DNA of 64,000 bases from Pelmatolapia mariae (Eukaryota; Chordata; Actinopteri; Cichliformes; Cichlidae), in assembly GCF_036321145.2 (NCBI RefSeq), contig NC_086244.1, forward strand, positions 41,777,868-41,841,867, written 5' to 3'. Both the position numbers and the translations under genes were made by a program. Position 1 is the stretch's first letter. Every line of letters begins with the position of its first letter. Below the pieces are notes generated by a model. It worked only from the letters and a program-made list of their open reading frames with translations, searched no databases and was not told where the DNA came from. Below are positions 43,395 to 55,200 of this stretch, piece by piece.

Positions 43395-43605
43395 TAAAAT
43401 ACGTCATCGTTTTCGAAAGCCTCCGCGTTTTCACAGTCCACACTGCCACGTGAAAATGCCGTTTTCAAATGTATGCACTTTGAGGAGCATTTTCAAAAAG
43501 CCCTGTTTTCCTTGACCAAAACGCAGCCTCAGTGTGGAGGGAAGGTCAAAACTGAGAGAAAAAGATGCGCTTTCAAACAAAAACGTATTAATGTGGACAT
43601 TACTA
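43395..43605. mobile_element. hAT-like miniature element, decayed
   Basis: CATCGTTTTCGAAAGCCTCC, GCGTTTTCACAGTCCACACT and AAAACGTATTAATGTGGACA are words of the fish hAT-type family whose ends mention 'GTGTGGAC' and 'AAAACG'. Related words are at 15150-15240. No target duplication seen. Confidence 0.45.
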
Positions 43606-44429
43606 GAAACCAAATGTGCTAGCTACTTCAGTCACTTTAAAGTACAATTTAGGTTCTTGTTCTCACTGTAGCAAAATAGTGCTGACAGATCTAAACTTGA
43701 ATTAGCCCTTATACTTGTATGGAGGAGCAAATACTACTGTATGGAGAAGAGCCCTAACTATCACTTCATCATAGTTTAATATTGAACTGATCAATTGGGG
43801 TAAAAGAGGTATGTCAGCAAAGGTTTTGGTTGAAATTTAAAATACAATGAAAATAGATTTATCATGAACCTTGTGGCAGGGTGTGGTTGGTGGCTCAGCT
43901 GCAGGGGAGGAGTGGAGCAGTGGGCTCAGGGTGTGGTGTCAGGGGAGGCTGTCAAGGCAAGCTGAGGCCAGTATGTAAATGTGAACCCAAATGCAGACTC
44001 AGACAGGACAGCAGGGATTAGGTTAACGAGACTTTATTTATAAACACAAGTGAAAACTGTACACAAGGGAATTATGCGTGGTGCATGAAACTTAAGGGAT
44101 CTCTGAAACAGAGGGAAAGAAAGCTTAGAAGTGATACTGTGGTAAGGAGACAGGAGGAGATGTAACCGGAATGCCTAGGGGGGAGGCAGTGTTGGCCGGG
44201 TGAGTGTCCAAAGGGATGAGAGTGAGCTGAGAGTACATCGTGATGATTCAGTGATCCGGGACTGTAGTGGCAGGAGGGTAGGGAGGTGAAGAGTGGCGAG
44301 TCAATGAGCAGCAGTTAGAGTTTCTAAGGTTGACCAGCATCCAGGTGGACACAGAGGACTAGAGAGCACTGGTTTTAACTGGTCCAGAAACTCAAAAGGT
44401 GGGATGAAACCAAGGCAATGAAGGAAGCT

Positions 44430-44681
44430 TCAGCTTGACCGCTGAAGGGCTGATGGTTGTGTCCACTTCAGAAGGTCAGATGTAGCATGGCAATAGCTTG
44501 CAAGAAGTTGGATGTCCTTAGCTGCAAGCCATACCTTTTGTCCAGGAGTGTATGTGGGAGCCAGAGCGCTTTGCTGATTTGCATAGTGATGTTGTGGGAC
44601 GATGGACTGAAGCAGCGTCTCCTGTCCGTGTCCAGACTCAGTGACAACGGTGCAGGTGGTGCTGGTCAGATGGTACCGCAA
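44430..44681 (-). pseudogene. Gypsy integrase C-terminal remnant
   Basis: Includes ALAPTYTPGQKVWLAAKDIQ, the 'Y.PGQKVWL.' block just after the integrase core in fish gypsy elements. Downstream residues are out of register. Confidence 0.6.
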
Positions 44682-45171
44682 GATCGACCTTATGTTCCTG
44701 AAACAGTGGTGGTTGATACCCTAAGGAGGCTTCAAAGGGAGACCGAGCTGTAGCAGAGGAGGTAATGAGTTATGTGCATGTTCCACCCAAGGAAGATAAG
44801 GTGACCAAGCAGCAGAGGGTGGTTTTCAGTTCTTTATTAAGGCATTCTGTTTGACTGTTAGTTTGTGGGTGATAACTTGAGCTGAGGCAGGGTTTATCTC
44901 CAAGAGCGGAGCAGAAAGTTTTCCACACCTGTGATGTGAATTGAGGGCCTGAACACCTGTTCCACTATGATTCAGGCAGTCTGTGGTTGTGGCAAGCTTG
45001 TCTAATGCTATGAAGTGTGCAGCCTTGGAAAATCTGTCAATGACGGTGAGGATGGTAGTCTTTCCTCATGAGACAAGTAGCCCTGTGACAAAGTCTAATG
45101 CTATTTGCGACCAAGGCCGGTGAGGTGTAACCAAGGGCTGCAACAGAGTCGTGGGGTGCTGAGTGGAGTTT

Positions 45172-45381
45172 TTAATAGTATGCGCAGGTAGTGCAGGCTG
45201 CCACATAATCCCTGGCATCCTCGTCAACAGTGTCCCACCAGAAGTATCTCCTAATTAAGGAAGGGGTCCTACCTCTTCCTGGATGACATAAGAACATGGC
45301 TGTGTGGACCCAGTTCATTGCCACGGGGTGTGCAGCTGCTGCAACATTGTGCCGATTTGCTGGGGACCAGAACGTTGGCAA
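45172..45381 (-). pseudogene. Gypsy integrase zinc-binding remnant
   Basis: Reads FLCHPGRGRTPSLIRRYFWW and YVAACTTCA, the H...C-x2-C zinc-binding end of retroelement integrases. Confidence 0.7.
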
Positions 45382-45451
45382 AGGACTGCCCCTAACCCAG
45401 TGTCTAAAGCATTTAACTCCACAGCAAATGGTTTGTCAGTATCAGGATGAA

Positions 45452-45766
45452 TCAGAACTGGTGCTGTAGTGAACAGATTTTTTTTAACTTGGTGAAAGCA
45501 GTGTCTGCTTCTGGTGTCCAGGTAAATGGAACCTTGATGGAAGTGAGGCGTGTTAAGGGTGAGGCTACCTGACTGTAGTTACCTATGAACCGTCTGTAGA
45601 AGTTGGTAAAACCCAGGAACTGTTGAAGATGCTTCTGTGAGGCAGGTGTTGGCCACTCCTTGACCGTTTGGACCTTGGCTGGATATTCCTTTACCTGCCC
45701 TCCTGCCAGGATGTAGCCAAGGAAAGAAACAGGGGGAGTGAAATTCAAATTTTTTGGCCTTGCCAT
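45452..45766 (-). pseudogene. Gypsy reverse transcriptase/RNase H junction remnant
   Basis: Includes VSFLGYILAGGQVK and LQQFLGFTNFYRRFIGNYSQ, the hallmark segment after the active site, then FTWTPEADTAFTKLK leading into RNase H. It starts where the solo LTR ends. Confidence 0.75.
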
Positions 45767-47062
45767 TGTGGCAGCACAAGGTGGGAATAAAGTAAATACT
45801 CTTCACAGTTTAAAAGACAACGCCACCCTGGGAATTTCACCCAGAGAATACTGGAAGTAACACTAAATCACCAAAAAGGCACTTCGGTCCGCTATACTCA
45901 GTACAGAGATGAGGTTCAATGATAAAACAGTTTAACAATTTATTAATATATTATTTAAAACAACGTATAAAAGCACAATCATAACTATCAATGTACAAAT
46001 ATGCAAAAAAAAAAAGATATTCAGAGCTGAGGCTTACCAGTGGAGGGGCAGGGATGCCACGCACAAACTCAAAAAAACAGAAGAAAACACACCAAGACAC
46101 AAGTGCAGCACACTATCACACACTCACACTAATAAACTAAACAAGGCAGGTGTGTACACTCAAAGGATCCCACCACTAAGGCACCCTAGTCTCCTCCACG
46201 TTGACACTCCGCATCTGAATAAAAGAAACAAAGAAAATTTTAATATATTACAACAAAACTAATATGCAGGGCTGGGGGATAACCCAACTGCAGGACCACA
46301 CTGGTGATCTGCAGCTAGAAAAAGGGCCTCCCACCAGTGGCGTAACAAAAATCCAAACTCCAAATCAAAACAGAAAAACAACATACAATCTAGATAAAAC
46401 TAAAATCTGGAGCAAACGGAATCGCCGTATTGCTCCAACTTGCCGTCTGCACGACTATAAGTTAATCATCCGGTCAATCAATATGCACGCCAGCTGACTC
46501 CCATAACCGGCATGCATATGGCCGCTGTCCACGCCGACGTCCACTTTAAAAGGCTGGCAGCAGCAGGAAAAGTAACCTCGCAACAGGAACAGACGGTAAA
46601 AGCAAAGCAAAGCAGCAGCACTTCAGTTAGCGTAGCGTGGCGTGGCGTAAAACTAAGGCCCACACTTCCTGCAAAGCATAAATAAATCATTACTATAAAA
46701 GAAAAATAAAAGGCAGAGATCGTGACAAAATTGAATTACGTACCGAGTAAGCCGCGTCATGAAACATGAGCAGAGTGGCTCATAGGAGGCTTCTACAGCT
46801 ACGACCTAAAAACAATATCTGTTTACCACCAAGTAAGGTAATGTACACACTACAATGAGTAAACACCTACCAGCCGCGATGGAGGCTTCAGCAGGGTAAC
46901 CTGCAAATGATCTCTGCAACACCAAGGGAGGTCAGGTGACCAAAAAGGAGATCACAGGTAAGCGATCCAGGGACGCTCAAATGGCCACTATTTATACTAG
47001 CGCCCCCTAATGCGCCAGGCTGAAAGTGGGTTAAACCGAGGAATAACATTCATCCTGCCACA
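45767..47062. mobile_element. Solo LTR (1.3 kb) inserted in the gypsy reverse transcriptase
   Basis: The unit has ends TGTGGCAG and CTGCCACA, an 8-bp inverted pair with the TG...CA termini of LTRs. CCAT flanks it on both sides (45763-45766 and 47063-47066). Gypsy reverse-transcriptase sequence resumes on each side. It carries no gag or pol frame, so it is a recombined single LTR of a different, possibly also gypsy-type, element. The 4-bp duplication length is read by eye. Confidence 0.75.
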
Positions 47063-47563
47063 CCATACAATTTATTCTCCAGGAGGCGCTGAAGGACGCT
47101 GGTGTTCTTCAAGTGACTTGGAAAAAATCAGCATATCATCCAAATATACAAGGACAAACCTGTTCAAAAAGTCCCTAAGGACATCATTCACTAGTGCATA
47201 GAAAACTGCCAGGACATTAGTTAGGCCAAACAGCATTACTAGGTACTGAAAATGTCCAAGTGGTGTGTTGAATGTGGTCTTCTATTTGTCCCCTTTTCTA
47301 ATGCAAACCAGGTGGTATGTGTTGCAGAGGTCTAGTTTTGTAAACACTGTGGCACCTTGAAGAGGTTCAAAAGCAGAATTTATTAGAGGAAAAGGATACT
47401 TGTTTTTGATTGTAATGTCATTCAACTTGTGATAATCTATGCATGGCCAAAGAGTTCCATCTTTTTTCCCCACAAAAAAGAAACTGGCCCCTACCGGAAA
47501 AGAGGACAGGGAGATGATTCCAGCCGCGAAGATTCCCGGATATACTTCTCCATGGCCACTCAT
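47063..47563 (-). pseudogene. Gypsy reverse transcriptase remnant with YLDD
   Basis: Encodes the first palm half: CIDYHKLNDITIKNKYPFPL and FTKLDL. A stop follows the KGDK block, then GHFQYLVMLFGL and the active-site segment VYLDDMLIFS near 47130. The frame is then cut by the solo LTR. Confidence 0.75.
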
Positions 47564-47818
47564 TCAGACGCAGACAGGTTGTACAGGCGGCTGGTAGGTA
47601 GCAGATCCCTGGAGGAAATATATCACGCTGTCATATGGTCTGTTGGGTGGTAGTGAGAGAGCCTTTTGTTTGCTGAATACCTCCTGTAAGTCATTGTATT
47701 CTGATGGGACGGAGGTAAGATCCGGTGCGGTGCCGTGTATGGTATGAGGGTTTACCGGACCGTGTGGGCAAGTGGAGGTGAGGCAGTTTGAATGACAAAA
47801 CAGACTCCAGCTAGCAAT

Positions 47819-48136
47819 TCATTGACCAGACCAGTCTATATGAGGGTTATGGAGTCCTAACCAGGGGAAACCGAGAATAAGTAGGGTGTCAGGTGAATTA
47901 AATGTGAAAAAGGTAAGTAACTCTCTATGATTACCTGATGTGACTAATGTGACAGGTTCACTTTGATGAGTGATGTGAGCAAACACTTGATTATTTAGGG
48001 CTTTGGCTGGTATGCGAGGTTCGAGCATGAGGAGTGGAATGTGCAACTGTATAGCTAATTCAAAATCAATGAGATTCTGCACCAGAATCAGGAAGGGCCT
48101 GAGGGGGTGCGTAACCTGGTTAGTATGCAAAGACAC
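47819..48136 (-). pseudogene. Gypsy aspartic-protease-region remnant
   Basis: Contains NLIDFELAIQLHIPLLMLEP and LILGFPWLGLHNPHIDWSGQ, the strand pair after the protease active site and the 'LG.PWL..HNP.IDW' end common in fish gypsy elements. The D(S/T)G active-site triad itself is eroded. Confidence 0.65.
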
Positions 48137-48439
48137 AGGGAGCAGTAGCTAGGGTTTAACATTAATAATTGATCCGCCCACGATTATCCCCGAACGTACC
48201 TGTGGGTGGAGCCTTTTATACATTTGGAGCAGGAAGCTAGGAGTTGATCAGACGAGCTACAGTAAAAACATTTGCAGATGCAAAATCGTTGCTCCCGTTC
48301 CTCGGGTGAGAGCTGGGACCGGCCAGTTTACTTAGGTTATGTTGCTGTATTGCAATAGTGGTTTGCAGATGTGTTCTCCTCCGAGCCCGGATGTGCAAAT
48401 CTCATAGAGTAGTATTTTAAAACGCAGCCTGGTGTAACA

Positions 48440-49080
48440 GTGTGTTCACTGCCATACAGGTTACCTGAGGATAAGAGTCAAATTATTCGGAGAGAATTGG
48501 CCAAAATGCTGAAAATGGGGGTAATAGAAGAGTCGGACACCGCGTGGTGTAGCCCCATAGTTCTTGTAGTACAGAAAGATGGGTCTATATGAGTCTGTGT
48601 TGACTACTGCAAGGTGAATGAGGTGTCACAGTTTGATGCCTATCCCATGCCCTGGGTTGATGAGCTCCTGGACCAGTTTTACTACACTGGATTTGACCAA
48701 GAACAACTGGCAGTTTCCCTTCTCTGCAGAGTCCAAGGATAAAACAGCCTTCTACACTCCATACGGTTTGTACCAGTTGTCCCAGCCATTTTCCAGCAAC
48801 TCATGGACTGGGTGCTGCATCCACATGGTGCATATGTGGCCACCTACTAAGATGACGGTGTCATTCTAAGTGATACCTGGGGGGAGCATGTGCAGTTGGT
48901 GGCTGCAGTCCTGGTGTCCCTGAGGCAGGCAGGGCTCACGACCCACCAAAAAAAGTGTGCGGTTGGACGCAGGAAGGTACAGTATCTGGTGTACCTCTTG
49001 GGAGGCAGGCAGGTCCGCCCTTAGATGGCTAAAACAGCACCCATTGCATCCTGCCTACATCCCAAGACCAAAAAAGAGCT
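48440..49080 (+). pseudogene. Second gypsy reverse-transcriptase relic, plus strand
   Basis: Pieces in shifting frames read SPIVLVVQKDGS, VDYCKVNEVSQFDAYPMP, TTLDLTK, KDKTAFYTPYGLYQ and QAGLTTHQKKCAVGRRKVQY. The active-site position carries a stop (ACC TAC TAA GAT GAC). It belongs to a different gypsy lineage from the minus-strand copy. It starts directly beside the truncated gag of that copy. Confidence 0.7.
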
Positions 49081-50159
49081 CTCTTCTCCTCCTTAGCCAC
49101 CTGTTTGGATCATGCCCCTCCAGTGGAGGGTGTAGTGGGAGGAGCAGTGGTGTCAGGGGAGGCTGTTCCACACACCTGACCTCATCGTGTCTAACCCATT
49201 TGAGGTGGATGCAAGGACCTGAGGGAACAGGTGTGTGTGATGTGCAGCAGAGGAGGAAGCAGCTGAAAAACTGCTGCAAAGAGAAATTCAGCAAATACAG
49301 TCATTCACCATACAACGCTATATGCGTGGGTCATTGTTTTATCACAATGTATTTAAACCCTTTGTTTGTCTGTATTCTTTGTTGCGTCATCCCTCATGAT
49401 TCCCGATGTGTGCCCTTCTGTTCTGTGATTTGGAGGTTCTGTGCTGGCCTCCAGAGTCCACCAGGTTCAAATCAAGCTTCTAGAGGTGTCACGCCTCTGG
49501 CCCCACCAGGCTGGCTGTGGCAGTCTGCATGCCAAATGAAGAAATATGGTAGTGATCAGCATGAGGTTTTTTTTAATGCAATTAAAATACTTTTTTTTTA
49601 TATATGCAATTTTTTTCCAGCTTAACCAGTCATGTTTTCCTGCACTTTCAATAAATGTATCATCTATATAAGCAAGTTGTCACAGGGTACATATGCTGTA
49701 AACAACGTTTTCATGTGGTACTTGTGAAGTTTTTTATTGTCAATACAATTATCAAAGTATCAGTGGTCATTTTTATTATTTGATAGATCAACTTTTTTTT
49801 TGTCTAAAAGCATGTTTAAAAAAAATATTCCCTACAATGTCACATCCTCAAATAACAAATTCTTCCCTAATCGATCACTGGCTATTTAATCACAGATCCA
49901 ATGAATTTAAGTGTTCACTTGTTTGTGCTGGCATTTGCCCATTTTTTGATTGATATGATTGAATCAGCATTCAAAAACAACAACAACCCCCCCCCCCTAA
50001 GTCTCTTTACTTGGAATCATTCCTCAGATATTCTCGTCCATGCTGACATGACAGCATCACACAATTATTGTAAAGTTATTGGCTGCATCCATGATGTAGA
50101 TCTCCGATTCAACCACATCTCAAAGGTGCTCTAATGGGATTTAGATCTACAGACTGTGG
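49081..50159. other. Unassigned repeat-rich spacer
   Basis: The segment 49120-49160 shares GGTGTCAGGGGAGGCTGT with 43938-43955, suggesting LTR-derived sequence. I could not bound it. The remainder to 50159 is A/T-rich with a C run at 49987-49997 and no recognised gene. Confidence 0.35.
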
Positions 50160-51045
50160 AGAGCAATGGAGTACAGTGAACTAATTTTCATGTTCAACCC
50201 AGAGGAGAGTGAATGTACGGAGGGCAGCAGGCCCAAAAAGGATACTACTCCATACTAGTACACTGTCTCTTCACTAACCCCACAGTCATGTGCAAATGCT
50301 GTTTGTTGACTTCAGCTCAGCATTCAATATGATTATGCTGCATAAGCTATTGAGCATCACCACCCCCATATGTAACTAGCTGATGGACTCCCTCATTAAC
50401 AGACCTATGTTTGTGACAGTGGGAAACAGAAGCTTTAGCAGCACCATCTCTCTCTCCATCAGCTCCCCTCAGGCTGTGTCCTGAGTCCACAGTTGTTCAT
50501 GACTGCTGCGTTGCATATGCTTCTAATCTCATCATCAAGTGTGTAGATGTCACAACAGTGGTGGGTCTCATTAAGGACAAGACATCACCACGAACTGTTC
50601 TCCTTGCTACCCTCTGGAAGGAGGTTTTGCAGCATCAGGATGAGGACAGACAAATTCAGCAAATTTAATTCCCCAAGACATTAGACTCTTAATGACACAC
50701 AAATAGCCCCCAAACTGCACCCCTCTCCCCTCTCTCCAAATATGCACAAGGCACATTCCTTGAATTGCTCCATGACTGTATATTTAAGGCAGTTGTTCTC
50801 TGCTGCTATTACTGCTGTGAAATATATTTATTTCATAATATTGTGTATGGTTTTACATACTAATAACAATGTATAATAATAATGTACATTATACCTTGAA
50901 ATTTACATGTATTTATATTATTTGTTTTGTGCAGTCCAATGACAAGTAAACGCCATGAACTTCTGTATTGTGTGTATGTTCTAAATAACAATAAGGTGGC
51001 TATTCTATTCTATTCTATTCTATTCTATTCTATGTTATTCTATCT
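50160..51045 (+). mobile_element. LINE relic (L2/Rex1-like), deleted and truncated
   Basis: A frame fragment near 50290-50480 reads LFVDFSSAFNMIMLHKLL and ISSPQAVS, the reverse-transcriptase block seen at 26190-26390 in the intact LINE. The middle is missing. The unit ends in a CTATT tandem tail at 51003-51033, the kind of tail these LINEs use. Confidence 0.6.
51003..51033. repeat. (CTATT)n tail repeat
   Basis: About six CTATT units closing the LINE relic. Confidence 0.9.
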
Positions 51046-51164
51046 ACTTCAAGGTTTGACATGTTGTGCATTCGGAGGTACTCATCTGCAGACTTTGGTT
51101 GTAAGAACTGGTTCTTTGAGTTAATGCTATCTTCCCATCAGCTTCAAGCAGTCTGGCTGTCTCT

Positions 51165-51475
51165 ATTGACCTCTGGCATCAACAAGGCATTTTCATCCAG
51201 AGAGCTGCTGGTCTGGGTAAAACCCTTGGCCGCGCAAGAAAATTACAACGGATCAGCAGTTTCTGAAAGAATCAGACCAGCCTGTCTAGTACCAAGAAGC
51301 ATGCCACGTTCAAAGTCACTTAAATCATATTTCTTCCTCATTCTGATGCTCATTTTGAGCTTCAGTAGGTCCTCTTGACCCTGTCGATATGCCTAAATGC
51401 ATTGAGTTACTGATTAGCAGTGCGTGTATATGAGTCTTTGGTACGCCTAATGAAGTGGCTACTGAGTATATGCAC
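51165..51475 (+). mobile_element. LINE-type 3' UTR fragment
   Basis: Holds a conserved fish-repeat string: GGTCTGGGTAAAAC, ATGCCACGTTCAAAGTCACT, CTTCCTCATTCTGATGCTCA and TAATGAAGTGGCTACTGAGT. I recognise it as a LINE-derived 3' region by memory of the pattern. The exact family is not assigned. Confidence 0.4.
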
Positions 51476-51989
51476 AGTGCAGCAGTGAAGAGGCCAGTTA
51501 GGAGCATCTTTCACAAAAAGCTGTGTACATATATTTCTGAGGTATATGTACAGTATTCTGAAGTACTCTAATACAGCACCCTTGTACCAACTGAGTATCT
51601 GTTACATCTTTAATGACTTACCATTGTCCAAAATTTAATCTTAGTGTCCTAATTGTCTTGGTTCCGATGTGTATTCATTTGGCCCGAGTTGTCTGTTATT
51701 TGCAGACATATTTTAACTGAAATAAATAACTGAAACCATATTGAATTAATGATGAAAGGTTATCAATTCACCCTGAATTAAAGATTATTCTGTTAATATG
51801 AACTCCATTACTACGTGCGAGCTTAACTCTGAAAATATCAGATAGTTTGCATGCAAAATGTGGTTAATTGCAGGATATGAAAGCGGAGGGCAGGGCTTGT
51901 TTTGTTGCATTCCTGCGGACGGTTTGACCTTTGACCTGGTTGTTGCATTCCAGAGAGGCTTGTCCTGCAGCAGCACAGTCATCCCTTTC

Positions 51990-52231
51990 GTCCACACGGC
52001 TTCTACGCTAGAAAGACGATGTATGTTGAGCTAATTAAGACCAAGTAGCGATTCTGAGAGACTCGCAGACACCGCAGCGTTGAGCCGAGCTAAAAGGAAG
52101 CTCTTGACTGGCATCTGCACAGTTATCCCATAGCGTAGTTAGCATTTTTGCTAAACAACTAAACCGCCATCGTATTTTGAGGTTGCTTTGTAGACACACA
52201 GCGACTAGCCGCAAACACCAGCGCAGAGGAA
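51990..52231 (+). promoter_or_regulatory. asxl1: asxl1 promoter and 5' UTR region
   Basis: The bases before the ATG at 52232 are a leader with no in-frame competitor recognised. CpGs are frequent (CACCGCAGCGTTGAGCCGAG), the ATG sits in a GAGGAAATGA context, and no TATA box is seen. The transcription start is not determinable. Confidence 0.4.
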
Positions 52232-52288
52232 ATGAAGGACAAACAAAAGAGAAAGAAGGAGCGGACCTGGGCTGAGGCTGCTCGCATG
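52232..52288 (+). CDS. asxl1: asxl1 coding exon 1
   Basis: Encodes 19 residues, MKDKQKRKKERTWAEAARM, and ends at a codon boundary before gtaatc. Confidence 0.95.
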
Positions 52289-55200
52289 GTAATCTCATTT
52301 TTTAATGTATTCAGCTACATGCAAAATATGTGTGGTTTAATGTGAATTGATGGGTCTAGATGTGTGGGTTTCGTTATTCTGCTCACGACTACAGCCTGGT
52401 TTCTGCTGTAGTATCAGCTAGCTATTGGCATTGTGGCGTTACCCTAACAACCTAAATACAGCCAGAAGGGTTGAGTTTAATATATATGGAAGAACGTAGC
52501 TACATTTTCCATCTTTTCCCGTTTCTTTCTGCTATTGATACAAAAAGCTACGTGACGCAGTATGCTAACGCTGGCTAGCATGCTAACGTGCACGTCTCCT
52601 GTTTTGAGCTCTTTGTTTGCTAGGGAGCTAGCTTGCTAGCTTTACGCTTATTACCATTCCAGCAGCTTGAGTAAAAAAACTAAAATAAAATAAAATAAAG
52701 AAGAAGAAGAAAAGTTATGTAAACTCTAATGCACGTTTACTGCCCGATGTACCTCCATATCACTGAATCTGTTAAACCCAAATGTGCACGTTAATGTAGT
52801 GCACATTTGGTTCAATGCCGTGAATGTTGTTGACGATAATGCACGCTAACGTTAGCAAAGCTAACAGCTAAGGTTAACCACTAACTCAGCTTTAATGGGA
52901 ATCCGCGTTAGTGCTGAATGGTGTCTTGTGTAAAGACAAGCCGTGCGGTACAGCAGGCTAAACGCTACAACGAGCAGCAACAACGTCGGACAGAAACCAA
53001 ATATTAGTCCCATTATATAGCTACAAATTACACGTTAGGCACTAGCAGGATCTGGGTTGGGTTGGTTATGGTACATGTAATAAGTGCACATGAAACAATG
53101 GAAATACACAGCTGTGAAACTGGTCGCATGGCAGATAAGGCAGATTCATGACTGTAGATTTGGGGTGAAGCTCAGACCGGCTAAGGTAAATGGCTTCGCT
53201 AGCTGTGTTTTGGCAAACTAGGCCCTCTTCTTTACTCCTCAAAGCCGGAACATAACATGTGGTGGGCAAAACATTATAAACAGCGCCCTCAATACTCATG
53301 TCCATTTCACGAGTACTGGAAACTGAAATGTCAGGAACAGATCAGTGTTAACGGTGTGCTGAAAGTGCCTGTCTAAAGGAGTCTTTTTCAGAAGTTTAGA
53401 TTGTGGGACTCAGTGGACAGGTTTGATTTACTAGCTGGACTAAAGTAGTCAGAAGTGTATGCAAAAACCTCACACTGTTGACTACATGTTTAAACATAGT
53501 TTGTCAGGTAAAAGTATGAGAAATGTTCACACTCTTCATCAGGAAATAATCCTTTTCAGATATGAAAACTGTGAAAATGGGCAGTTTGATCTTCCTCTAG
53601 GATATTTGCCTCTGTGCAGCAGCAAGCAAGTTGTTTAGCCCAGTATGCTAATCCTGAAGCCTTTGTTACTTAGTGTTTATAGTGTTTGGCATTTTAGTGC
53701 ATCTTTGTAGATATGCTGTCATACTGTACACTTTTACGGACATCTGAGTTGATGTTGGATCATTCAAAACCATTGCAGTGTTTTCTTGGCCATCATGCAT
53801 TAGTTATACTGCAGTTTGTGGAGAAACAATGCTGCAGTACTCTGATTTGTACTTGGTTCACATAACTGCTACTGAGGTGTTTCTAAACAACAAATCACAA
53901 GGCGCTCAGCAATGTGCTTTTTGTTTTGATGGTCTCTTATCTTTTTGATCTGTCCTTCAGGGTTCCTTGTCCAGACTAGTTGAGGAAACTTGAAGCTGTG
54001 CGGTGTGGCAGTGATTGACATGTGCAGGCACATTTTATGGATAGCTGGATTTCATTGGCTTCGTTTTCTTTTGGGGGGTGCACATGTTTTCATTGCTTGT
54101 CTCGCTTGTGTCTGATGAAGATTTTCACATCACAACCTGTGTTGCGCCACACAATGTTTGTGTCATGTCGGTTGGTCGTGCACCTCTTGATTTTTGTAAC
54201 ATGGCGTGTTGCGCATGGCCGCCGCTGCTGGGTTGAAGACACAAGTGTACGATTGTGTCGCCATTTTAATGATAAACCTGCATAGAAGCTCAGCGACTTG
54301 CTGACACACAGAGGGAATGTTGCAGTTGTATGAAAACTTGAGTTTGTGGAAAGAACTTTGTCAAGTGGGGTTTTTTTTTTTTTTTTTGCAAAGTCTTGTC
54401 TTCTGGTTTTGACCACTTCTCCTCCTTATCAGCACATATCATGCGATATTGTCATTTAGGAGAGTACTGCAGCGGCTTCTTGCGCCTTAACAGCAAGTAT
54501 AAATGACTGCACCTGTGTTTAGACGCCATGGTGTGGAGTGAAGCGACCACTGCGGAGGGTATATTGGCAGCTCTAGAAGGCATTCACAGCTGATGCTTCA
54601 CATTACTTTTTAAGCTTTTGCCCATTTTTTTTTCCATTCGTTTCCCCGAGCCCTGTTAAAACGTTGAGGACCTATAAGCAGCTGATTGAGGATCTGAAAC
54701 AAAGATTGAAGTTTTTTCTATAAAACAGTATAAAGCAGCAGTCCCCAACCCCCGGGCCTCGGACCGGTACCGGGCCGCGAGAGTTGAGGCTCAGGTGTGA
54801 AACGTATGGTTTTCAGGGTTTTTATTGGTTTTCAGCGTTATTTTGTTATCGTTTTTATCGTTAACTCGGTTTTCCTGGGTCTTTTCACGTGTGTTATGAA
54901 TAAATCCTCTTTTTTTCGGTACCGGTACTAGTTTTATTTCGTTGTATTTATCCGCGACACCTTAAAGGCCGGTCCGTGAAAATATTGTCGGGCATAAACC
55001 GGTCTGTGAGGCAAAAAAGGTTGGGGACCGCTGGTATAAAGTATTTCTAACTAGGGCTGGGCCATATCATACCGTTCACGGTAATTTCGGTATAATGTTG
55101 TGCAAAGATAAGAAAATGAAATATCGCAATAGAATATGGGTAAAACGCGCATGCGCAGTGCCTTTGTTTTCATATGCACATGGCGGCGACGGAGAATGAG

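Larger units (their letters stand above)
43871..48340 (-). mobile_element. Ty3/gypsy retrotransposon, decayed, minus strand
   Basis: Order on the minus strand: gag zinc-knuckle remnant (about 48330-48230), protease (48136-47819), reverse transcriptase (47563-47063, then 45766-45452), integrase zinc-binding region (45381-45172) and integrase C-terminal remnant (44681-44430). The order gag-PR-RT-IN is that of Ty3/gypsy. Stops and frame changes occur throughout, the gag start is missing, and a solo LTR interrupts the reverse transcriptase. A possible 3' LTR begins near 43871 (TGTGGCAGGGTG), but no matching 5' LTR was found. Confidence 0.8.
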
